This document shows, in pieces, positions 55,141 through 64,000 of a DNA stretch of 64,000 bases. The position numbers were made by a program, and so were the translations under genes. Source of the stretch: Nansenia antarctica (lineage: Eukaryota > Chordata > Actinopteri > Argentiniformes > Microstomatidae); contig OZ022342.1 of the NCBI GenBank assembly GCA_963989245.1, forward strand, positions 38,287,442 to 38,351,441, read 5' to 3'. Below the pieces are notes generated by a model, which had not been told where the DNA came from, searched no databases, and saw nothing but the letters and a program-made list of their open reading frames with translations. How positions within the stretch are numbered: position 1 is the first letter of the stretch; each line of letters opens with the position of its first letter.

Positions 55141-56501
55141 CTTGTTCCTTTGTTCCTACAAGAGGACAAACAATACTCAAATTGTTGAAACACATTTGAG
55201 CTTCTTAGAACACAAAGACCATCAAAAATAACCATTGTCCTTTAAGCAAAGTCACGCAGACTGGGCAGAGCATTGCCAGCAGAGCATTGCTAGGCAAGGG
55301 CTCATGGGAAAAATACCAGGCAGTGTTAAGGAATAAAGGGATAAAGCCTAAGAGCAAAGAGCAGGGTGGGGTGGGCACTGGGCAATGTTTGTGTCAGAGC
55401 TGGATGGGGTGATCACGTCATGGTGAGGATTGACAGAACTTTACGAAGACAATCTGGTCAATCGTAATCATCGTTATCAATATAACTGCCCCCAAAGGTT
55501 TTCTTCTGGTAGACAAGCAACCCACGATTCGACTAATGTTTGATAAAAATGTTTATTCTTTCTTCCAACGCGCACAAACACCGTGGAAAAACTGCAATGT
55601 GAAATAAAATACACTAATCTTTTAAACGGACTGCTTCTCTTGACTCATAACACAATGACATCAAAGGAGGCTAAGTTGGCTCGACGTAGGCTACCTACTT
55701 TAACATATTAGCCACTGCGTTAGCAATACATTTCAAGGTTATATTTACATTAATTTGAGAAATGATAACTTAAATACACAGTTAAACAGTCACAAAACAA
55801 TCACATACTGTGTGCGCCTTCTATACAGAACGTTAGGAGTTGTTAGAATCTCAAATGTTTTTGCTCAACTTAAATATTCAGACCGATCTTCAGCTACATA
55901 TCACCGTTCAGCTCTAGCATGTTCTGGGAATCTATGCACATCTCTAACTAGTCACATGACCACAGTATCATCACCTCATTATGAACCCCAAAATTAGATA
56001 GACAAAATAACAAAATAAAACAATTAATTGCTCAATAAAAACTATTCTCTTAGGAAAAGTTTACATAAATTAGGAAAATAAGATAACAATATTTCCTATG
56101 ACAGCTACAATCAAGACATCATGGGGCTATTGCTCTGTCACCGTTTAGCATTCCGTTTAGCCTGGCCTTGAGTGCATTCTTCAAAAACTATTTGACAATT
56201 TGCTGGTTTATACTGAGCCTGAATCATGATTGCGTTATCTGCCTCCAATAGGCTGAAAAAGAAATAGTAGATAAGATCAACAAAAATTGCAATTAAGCAT
56301 TTCACACTCTCCACATCAGCCTGATGTCACACCTGTTTCTGACCTTGCCCCTCAGCATGTTGACCAATGTGCTCCCTTCGGCTGGATAAACAATACATGC
56401 TAATTCAGTATGGACACTGTGTCAGTGAACGGAGGTTGTAACGTGATTCCAGAAACCATTGACCCCGCTACCTGCAAACCCTCCTCTCCTCACCAAGCCT
56501 G
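55141..56501. other. Unassigned sequence, no gene supported
   Basis: No convincing coding frame or repeat boundary seen. Confidence 0.4.
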
Positions 56502-56524
56502 TTATCCCCCTCTAGCATAACAAG

Positions 56525-56937
56525 GCTGTTATCCCTGAAGACCACCAGGACCAAGCTCCAGACCTGGGGTGGTAGGGCCTTTTCAGCCGCAGCCCCGTCC
56601 CTCTGGAACGCCCTCCCCAACCACATCAGACAGGCCAACACCCTGCCAACATTTAAACAGGCCCTCAAAACCCACCTTTTCATGCTCGCCTTCATCAGTT
56701 AACCCTCTCCCCCTCCCCTCCCCATGTGTCCCCAGCACTACCTTCATTAGGCCCCTATACTTTCTTCTATTTACCTTTTGTTTCTTTTTATTATTACTAC
56801 TCGATCTTTTCAGTTTGTAAAGCGTCTTTGAGTGTCTAGAAAAGCGCTATATACGTAAGTCTAATGTATTATTATTATTGTTATTATTATTACTAATATT
56901 ATTATTATTAATAATATTAATATTAATATTAATATTA
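56525..56937 (+). mobile_element. LINE 3' end, 413 bp, 23-bp TSD
   Basis: The identical 23-bp flanks are 56502-56524 and 56938-56960. The insert encodes a LINE C-terminus (GRAFSAAAPSLWNALP ... LKTHLFMLAFIS) with a stop near 56700. A 3' UTR and a (TTA)n tail follow. Confidence 0.9.
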
Positions 56938-56997
56938 TTATCCCCCTCTAGCATAACAAGCCTGTGCCAGAGTCACGTTGCTTCCCCGCCGTGTTTG

Positions 56998-57303
56998 GTT
57001 AGGGATCCCTCTGACTGTGTATGTGGTTAGGGATCCTCTGACTGTATATGTGGTTAGGGATCCTCTGACTGTGACTCTGACACTCTGACTGTGACTCTGA
57101 CACTCTGACTGTGACTCTGACACTCTGACTGTGTATTTGGTTAGGGATCACTCTGACTGTGTATTTGGTTAGCGATCCCTCTGACTGTGTATTTGGTTAG
57201 GGATCCCTCTGACTGTGTATTTGGTTAGGGATCCCTCTGACTGTGTATTTGGTTAGGGATCACTCTGACTGTGTATTTGGTTAGGGATCACTCTGACTGT
57301 GTG
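56998..57303. repeat. 28-bp minisatellite (GACTGTGTATTTGGTTAGGG core)
   Basis: About ten units of TTTGGTTAGGGATCCCTCTGACTGTGTA. A sub-block at about 57065-57130 has instead the 18-bp unit ACTCTGACACTCTGACTGTG. Confidence 0.9.
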
Positions 57304-57409
57304 GGAAATAATCTGCAATGCATCGTCCCCTCTGGGTCCCTCACTACACTTCACCACCAGGCTTGGGAGATATTATTCATAGTCGAGCCCCACAGGCCGT
57401 AGGGGGTTG

Positions 57410-57495
57410 TTCAAGATTCAGGATTCAAGATTGCTTTATTGTTTGTCACACAGTGACAGAAATTCTCCTTTGACAGGCAGAAGTGCAGCTCAAGA
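57410..57495 (-). mobile_element. LINE 3' tail
   Basis: Minus-strand TGTGACAAACAATAAAGCAATCTTGAATCC with repeated TTCAAGATTC. A truncated non-LTR end, 5' extent unclear. Confidence 0.5.
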
Positions 57496-57997
57496 ATACA
57501 GTTTCCACATTAAAAACACGTAGGTCACATACATTAATACATACAATAAAAACAGACAGACATGGCAGTGTTTATAAAATGTAGTGCCTATTTAAAAAGT
57601 CCAGTCATTTAATTTGTTTAATAGTAAAAAACAGTGTTATGGTTTAAAAAGAAAAAATGTTGTGGTTTAAAAAGAAAAACAATACCCTTCCTATTTTAAA
57701 ATGTTCAGGGCGGTGGTTGCATTTGGGATGAATGATTTGTTGTATGTGTTTTTCCGGGCCAGTGGAATTCTGTTCTGAGGTATGCTCTTCTCCATTGTAT
57801 TGGCTGTATTCTAAGCATGACAGCTTATACAAATTAACTCACCTGTTACATTGGATGGTTGTTACTCGCAATAATCTACATACATGTTTTAGCATGTCTA
57901 GCCTCAGATGGTCAAATGTATTGTCATTTTAAGAATTCTGATAAAGGGTATTTTATTAATATATTTTCAGGATCAATAATTATTATTCTATGTTGTC

Positions 57998-58168
57998 CTT
58001 CTAAGTGTGGTAACCACTAATTTATATAAGTGAATAAAGGGGGAAAGCATCACTAGGCTAGTGTGGTAGACAGACACTCATTTATAAGTAAAGGTAGATG
58101 CATCACTAGATTAGTGTGGTAGCCACTCATTTATATGAGTAAAGGGGGGATGCATCACTAGGCTAGGT
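57998..58168. repeat. Three tandem copies of about 65 bp
   Basis: Unit with GTGTGGTA(AC/GAC/GC)CACT, ATTTATA and AGTAAAGG, then GCATCACTAG. Diverged copies start near 58007, 58058 and 58113. Confidence 0.75.
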
Positions 58169-58907
58169 GCTGGAGTGTGCTGGAGTGTATAGAACATATG
58201 GAAAGTTATTGTACAGTATCAGAAAAGGTCCTTTTCATGATAGATACAATTGGTATGGCATCACTGGCATCACAATACTAACTAACATGTTAAGCTATGA
58301 ATACAGCCTTATTAGGGTAATTGACTTGAAAGAACACATACACAAAGGGTGTACAGATTCTGTAATATGTTATGCTAGCTCCCTTAAACATCAGCATTGC
58401 ATTAACTAGTGTGTTTGCTTTTGATTGTAGGAATTTGACCCTGGTCAGAGACAGTGACGTTGCAATCACAAACAATATGTGTCTGTGAGTTCAATTAAAC
58501 ATCATTGGCCATCCAATAGATCAAGAGCGCTCTTAGTGAAACAAGAGACGACAAGTGTGTTTTTAATCAATGGAAGATAAAGAAGACGTTGATGAAAGCA
58601 CTTCAAGAAATCTTCTCAAGTGTCCTCATTGAATAGGCTTATAATGGGCTTTGAACATTATATCAGTTCTGCACTGTATTATTTGAAGGAATATGTCAAG
58701 GCAAGTAGCTAAGTTTTCTTCATTGTTGGCAGAAACAGAATTAGATAACAGGTTAAACAGAGATTGTGATTTAAAGTGACCGGTGGTTGCATAGGGCCAA
58801 ATTCATGATTCAGCATGACACATGACCACACAGAGGAAGTGAAGTTCCAGAGTCAGATACCAGCACTTTTTCTGCCATTGATTCCCTTAGCGAAATAGCG
58901 GAATTAC

Positions 58908-59507
58908 TGTTACGGCTGTGGTGTGTACAGCCGTAGTGTGTTTGTGTTGTTTTTTGTGTTGTTTCTCCCAGGTGATTGTCCTTCCTCCTGCCTACTGCCA
59001 TGACGACGGCTTGATTGAGCACAGGTCAGGAGCACAGGTCACTCCCTGAAGGGTGGAGGGAGGATAAAAGCCTGGGAGAGACACTTTGATGGTGCCAGTG
59101 GGCAGACGACAACTGCCGAGTTGTTTTGTGTTGGTTTCGTTTGTTACAGCTGTAGTTTTGTAGATCCTAGTTTTGTAATTTGTGTTTGTTAGTCTTATGT
59201 TTGTAGCTGGTTAACCTTATTTGTATTTGATCGGTTAGTTAGGGTTAGATTAGAATTACCACTTGGACAGTTAACTAATTTACTTTTCCTTTATTATTAT
59301 TATTATTATTATTATTATACATCAGATTTTCGCTCTTCTTTCAGATTTTAGATTTCAGTTCATGTGTTTCTCGGAAACCTGTTTGTGTTACCATTTGACA
59401 ATAAATCTTATTTATTTTATATTCTCCCATCTCCTCTGGTTCTTGTCCCCCCGGTTTTATCTAATTGTTACACCCTATATCCCTAGACCTTATATGGGGT
59501 CGTAACA
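58908..59507 (+). mobile_element. Solo LTR, 600 bp, TSD ATTAC
   Basis: TGTTACGGCTG...GGTCGTAACA with ATTAC at 58903-58907 and 59508-59512. It has a TATA-like GGATAAAAGCC at about 59067 and AATAAA at about 59400. No internal region remains, so it formed by LTR-LTR recombination. Probably gypsy or BEL by TSD size. Confidence 0.88.
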
Positions 59508-59512
59508 ATTAC

Positions 59513-60585
59513 CTACAGGATGTTGAGCTGATGGCTTCCTTCTGCCTTGATCATGGCTACAGTTTACACACATAATAGAGTAGATGAGATGCCACAGGGC
59601 CAATTGGCTGGAAATTCCCTTCACTATACAACCATCAGGGACTGGCTGAGTGACTCAAAATGGCAGGTATCAGAGATTAGATAGAGGGACAGTGAAGAGG
59701 GGGAGGGATAGATTTTTTTCTACCACTAATAACAAACCGCTATTGCAGTATTTGCTCTCTCTGGTGCTTTGTACCCTGAGAAAGAAAACATATATTATAT
59801 CTCTGAGAGAATCTCTTCCAGTTACACAGTAAACAGGAAGTCATCTCATTTTGATTGTAAGTTTAGATGGCAACCCCCAGTGAGAGAAGGATGGACACGC
59901 ATATGTGAAGGAGGAGTGAGTGTCAAAGATTACAAAATAAATAAATAAATAGGAAGACAGAGAGGGGGAGAGAGAAAGAGTGTAAGAAAGAAGGTTAGAG
60001 AGAAAGTGTGTGAGCTAAAGAGCCATCTCTGGGAGGGATTGGGAGGGAAAGAGAGAGGGTTTTGACGGATTTGTACTGACGGATGGTGTATCCCCTGGAG
60101 CATACCTTGTCTTCCACTCCCAACCTCCTGTCATCGGGGAACATCAAGGCCAGAATACCTTTCACATCTCTCAAACAGGGTGGGGGGGGGGGGGGGATTC
60201 ACAGTCAACTCATCAAAACTCTGGAGGAATTCCCACTGGTTTTCATCTGAGCAACGTTTTTCTATCTCCACAATGAAGTCATGTTCAACAGTTCTGAATG
60301 GAGACCTTATGTAGGGTACAACTTATTTGTGATATCCTAATGTGATAGCTTATTGCTGAATTTACTAAATGTATACATTTCCTCCATTAACAACGGGGCA
60401 ACTTCTTTTTTTTAAAACATTGCAACAACAGAGTATAAATCTGAATGCCATCGTTGTCTCTTCCCAGTGTGGCCAACGTGTATAGCAGATCGTGCACGAT
60501 AGTGTCAGGCCAGTCACTTATAGGAAATGTACGGCAAAATGTGTGTGAATGAATGTATTAGGCATTATACAACAGTTAGTTCCGA
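59513..60585. other. Unassigned sequence
   Basis: A (AAAT)n stretch (about 59933-59950), purine-rich sequence (59955-60060) and a G run (60182-60195). No gene seen. Confidence 0.45.
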
Positions 60586-60587
60586 CC

Positions 60588-60955
60588 AAGTAATTTGATT
60601 GGACAAGAGGCATTCCATGAGTGCTGATATACAGTATAACAGCACTGGGACTTTTAACTATATGTATCACTCCGAAATGACCGTTAATACAAAGTAGCTA
60701 GCCTGCAGATGTTTGTGTTCAGGTTACTAGGCAACAGTCCAGTTGCGGAACTATTTTTTGTTGACGGAGCCAAAATAAATGATTAAATAAACAAACAAAT
60801 CATAATCTGTTGTCACTTATTACAGTTAACTAATAAATTGAGCTGTAGAACTGTTGTATAAAAGCAATATCACACTCGAGGTCGTGCTGTTATACTGAAT
60901 ATCAGCACGTGCTGATATTCAGCATAACAGCACTCCCTCTCGTGTGATATTGCTT
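60588..60955. repeat. Interspersed repeat with a near-perfect palindrome of about 96 bp
   Basis: The palindrome (60862-60955) is centred on CAC|GTG at 60908/60909. Each arm contains GTGCTGTTATACTGAATATC or its partner and ends in AGCAATATCACAC. A related shorter inverted repeat (GTGCTGATATACAGTATAACAGCAC, two halves) is at 60621-60645. The left part matches the repeat at 32230-32362. Confidence 0.8.
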
Positions 60956-61189
60956 AAATAACAACCAGCAGAAGGCTCTAAAAAGAAGATTGCTTTAGTA
61001 GGTGACCTTAGTGGGAGTGAACTGAGTACATTTGTTTGTAATATTTGACGTGTCTCTGAATCAGAAACATGTGGACGGTGGAAGTGCTGGGAGTGATGGT
61101 CGATGCCAGGTAAAGCCAATGGCCATGCGACCAGCAGGTTCTCTTTCCCAAACACTTCTGCCCAATATCCTCTGAAGATCTGGTGGACC

Positions 61190-61218
61190 AACAAATTAAA
61201 CTGAAGGTCTGGTGAACC
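61190..61218 (+). repeat. 28-bp direct-repeat unit flanking L2-C (left)
   Basis: ACCAACAAATTAAACTGAAGG...; two further units at 63119-63180 on the other side of the LINE. Either a target duplication or a short minisatellite hit by the LINE. Confidence 0.7.
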
Positions 61219-63115
61219 ATTTACATTTTTGGCATTTAGCAAGACGCCTTATTCCAAAGCAACTTACAATCGATACATTTGACTAGGCAAGTGAATCATC
61301 AATTCACCAGTTGTAGCAGGAAGAGTAATCTAGCTCAGGCCAGGGACCATTGGCAGTTGTCGTGATAAATGTTTTTTTTATACACACTGGAGAAACAGTA
61401 CAAGGAGGGCAGTCAAGAGTAGACACAGTATAGGGGAAAAACAGATGTCTCAGGAGACGCAGTACTGGGGGGTAGTAGATGTCTCAGGAGGAGCAGTTAA
61501 GGTGTAGCCTGAAGAGATGGGTCTTCAGTCTCCGATGGAAGATGGGTAGTGACTCTGCAGTTCTGACAGCCATGGGCAGCTCATTCCACAAGCGGGGAGC
61601 CAGAGTAGTGAAAAGATGTGACAGGGCAGCGCGACTGCCGTGTTCGCGTAGAGGTGGTGGGGCCGGTCGGCCAGCAGAGGTGGAGGAGCGGAGTGAAAGG
61701 GCTGAAGTTTGGGGGGTGACCATTGCCTGCAGGTAGGCAGGGGCTGTCCCTTTTTGCTGCCTGGTAGGCAAGCACCAGGTTCTTGAATCTGATGCTAGCT
61801 GCTATCGGGATCCAGTGAAGGGTGCAGTGAAGGAGGGGCTGACATGAGAAACATTTGGGGAGGTTAAACACCCGACGGGCAGCAGCATTCTGGATGAGCT
61901 GTAGATGTCTGATGGTGGAGGTGGGGAGCCCAGCCAGCGGAGTGCATTGCAGTAGTCAAGGCGGGAGACCAGTGACTGGGTCAGGAGTTGCACTGCTTCT
62001 CTGATGAGGAATGGTTGTATCCTTCTGATGTTGTAAAGGAAGAATCTGCAGGAGCGTGCTGTCGCTGTGATGTTCTCCGCACAGAATAGGCGGTTGTCCA
62101 GGATCACTCCAAGGTTCTTGGCTGTCTGGTAGGGGGTTACAGTAGAGTTCTTCACTGTGATGGAGAAGTCTTGGAGAGGGCAGGCTTTCCCAGGGATGAA
62201 GAGTAGCTCAGTCTTGTTAAGGTTGAGCTTGAGATGGTGGGCTGACATCCATGTACAGATGTCAGCGAGACATGCAGAGACACGTGTTGCCACATGTAGG
62301 TCGGAGGGGGGGAAGGACAGGAAGAGTTGAGTGTCATCTGCATAGCTGTGGTAGGAGAACCCATGTGAGGAGATTATGGTATGGACTTGGTATAGCGGGA
62401 GAACATTAGGGGCTCTAGGACAGAGCCCTGGGGTACCGCAGTGGTGAGGTTTAATGGAGAAGAAAACGATTCTCTCCAAGTCACCTGGTAGGAGCGACCC
62501 GCCAGGTAGGAAGAAAACCAGGAGTGTGCAGTGCCAGAGATGCCCGGTTCTGAGAGGATGGAGAGAAGGATCTGGTGTTTGACTGTGTCAAAGGCAGCAG
62601 ACAGGTCCAGGAGAATGAGAACAGAGGAGAGGGAGGAAGCTTGAGCAGAGGGGAGGGCCTCGATGACAGCAAGGAGAGCAGTCTCGGTGGAGTGCCCAGC
62701 CTTGAAGCTGGATTGGTGGGGGTCCAGATGTTCCATCTTCTGGATATAGTCAGTGAGTTGTTTAGAAGTAGCACGTTCAAGGGTTTTGGAAGGGAAGGAG
62801 AGAAGGGATACCATCTGTAGTTGTGGGCAGAAGACAGGTCAAGGGTTGGTTTCTTGAGGAGGGGCTTGACTCTGGCTATCTTGAAGGCAGCCGGGACACA
62901 TCCCAAGGATAAGGAGGAGTTGATTACGGTGGTAAGGCAAGGAAGGATATCGGAGGAAATGGATTGGAGAAGAGGGAAGGGGATGGGATCGAGAGGGCAG
63001 GTGGTTGCCCACTTGCATGTGATCAGTGTGAGAATCTCATCAGGGGAGAGGGAGGAAAAAGATGATAGGCCAGAGACCGAGTGTAGAGCAGAAGGTCTGG
63101 AAGGGGTGTTAGCAG
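61219..63115 (-). mobile_element. 5'-truncated L2 LINE (L2-C)
   Basis: The 3' end TAAGTTGCTTTGGAATAAGG...AAATGTAAAT is at 61219. It is collinear with L2-A (38881-40805) and truncated within the linker before RT. Confidence 0.9.
61484..63115 (-). pseudogene. L2-C reverse transcriptase, multiple frameshifts
   Basis: Successive minus-strand frames give SPDEILTLIT, SKTLERATSKQLTDYIQ, LDLSAAFDTVKHQILL, SYHSYADDTQLFLSF (catalytic), LDNRLFCAENI and WNELPMAVRTAESLPIF...LKTHLFRLHLNCSS. At least four frame changes (about 62810, 62400, 61900, 61800). Endonuclease is absent. The copy is clearly older than L2-A. Confidence 0.85.
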
Positions 63116-63189
63116 CGAACCAACACATTAAACTGAAAGTCTGGTGGACCAACACATTAAACTGAAGGTCTGGTGAACCAACACATTGG

Positions 63190-63790
63190 CCTACGTTTAC
63201 CCAATACAAATATTGGGAAGAAATTCCCTGGACATGCCCAAAACCGCAAAGCGCTGCAAAGAGTAAAGCGACTGCCGCGACGATCAGAGGTTGTGAGCTT
63301 CCCTCCATCCATGACACCTACTAGGACCAGTGTGTCAGAAAGGTTAGGGACCCCAGCCACCCCAATCAGAAAATGTTAGAGCTACTGCCATCGGGGAAAC
63401 GGTACTGAAGCCTTGAACTTAAAACCCAGGGCTAAAACCCAGAGGCTGACAAACAGCTATTTCCCCCTATCAATCAGGTTCCTGGGGAAATGCACTGGAA
63501 GGGTACAAGGGTCTGCCACCCCTCAGCCAAACCCAGGCTTACTGCGGAAATGCACATATTGCAGTATAATACTGCACACGACTGGAATACTTGTATATCA
63601 TTTACCTAATTGACTACCATACTGTTTTGTAATATATTGCATTTCATATCATCATACTCATCATATGTTGCACTACTGATGCCGCTGTAAAATCCATCAC
63701 TTTATTACTCTATTACTTACTCATGTAGTTACTTTTTTTTACTTACTCATGTTTCTTATTATTATTGTGTTATTGTTGTATTTTGTATCT
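63190..63790 (+). pseudogene. LINE RT C-terminus and 3' UTR
   Basis: Broken frames: KALQRVKRL, then LPSIHD, then VRKVRDPSHPN, ELLPSGKRY and TNSYFPLSIRFL. These match the end of L2/Maui-type ORF2. AT-rich 3' UTR follows. Several stops. Confidence 0.65.
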
Positions 63791-64000
63791 GAATGCTGCA
63801 ATTCAGCAGCGACTCCATTTCCTGAGAGTTCTCAAAAGAAACAGGTTGGAGGAGAAGCTGCTGGTAACCTTCTACCACTCCATCATTGAGAGTGTGCTGA
63901 CATTCTCCATCACAGTATAGTACGCTGGCTGCAAAGTAGTGGACAAAAAGAGACTGCAGAGAGTGGTGAAGTCAGCGGAAAAAATAATCGGCTGTCCCCT
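63791..64000 (+). pseudogene. LINE RT fragment running off the window
   Basis: One frame reads QQRLHFLRVLKRN, TFYHSIIESVLTFSITV, a stop, then KKRLQRVVKSAEKIIGCP. A different LINE copy of the same broad type, cut by the window end. Confidence 0.7.

Noticed and set aside
56998..57303. Regularly spaced repeats reminiscent of a CRISPR array
   Set aside because: Units are contiguous with no unique spacers, in a vertebrate genome; an ordinary minisatellite.

Overview
This 64 kb window is almost entirely transposable elements from a ray-finned (teleost) fish genome. The evidence for a teleost is the mix of families: L2-clade LINEs ending in the fish-type 'TAAGTCGCTTTGG...' tail, a Sushi-like chromovirus, DIRS and BEL/Pao elements, Tc1/mariner copies and many hAT transposons with 8-bp target duplications. 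I found no complete host gene. The only host-like coding trace is a short exon resembling an RRM of an RBM34-type protein (about 36.48-36.6 kb), inside a hAT element.

Layout. 1-3.9 kb: 5' half of a Ty3/gypsy element on the minus strand (LTR, PBS complementary to tRNA-His, gag, start of pol), inserted near the end of a hAT whose last 35 bp remain at 3907-3941. 5.7-17.3 kb: a gammaretrovirus-like endogenous retrovirus (ERV, plus strand), frameshifted and internally deleted. Its gag is split by a hAT (7355-13105, TSD CTCTAGGG), which is itself split by a complete young gypsy element (8567-13015, LTRs that read identical, open gag and pol, TSD CCCCC). 18.1-24.1 kb: a BEL/Pao element (TSD GTAAC) whose middle is replaced by a 3'-truncated DIRS tyrosine-recombinase-type retroelement. 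27-28 kb: a dead Tc1 transposase.

28.2-43.3 kb: a nest of hAT elements. hAT-1 (TSD GGTAGGAG) contains hAT-2 (TSD GTTACGAA, with a BED-type transposase pseudogene) and hAT-3 (TSD ACAATAAC). hAT-3 carries a tandem duplication of its right arm. One copy received hAT-4 (TSD ATAGCTAG, itself holding a SINE and hAT-5, TSD TATATATC) and hAT-6 (TSD CATTCACA). The other copy received a full-length L2 LINE. Each copy keeps the empty site of the other's insertions, so the order of events can be read directly.

44-52 kb: a solo LTR, then a mariner-type element split by a Sushi-like gypsy chromovirus, which is split in turn by a truncated L2-like LINE. 52-64 kb: scattered Tc1 and Harbinger-like MITEs, minisatellites, a solo LTR with 5-bp TSD, a long palindrome and several truncated LINEs running off the window end.

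The elements form no pathway; the biology is successive insertion. The most unusual points are (i) an LTR in the first gypsy element holding both an intron-containing and a precisely spliced copy of the same leader exons, (ii) a run of short hairpins with compensatory stem changes in the DIRS leader, and (iii) the duplicated hAT arm that preserves empty sites. Boundaries below come from terminal motifs and target duplications read by eye.
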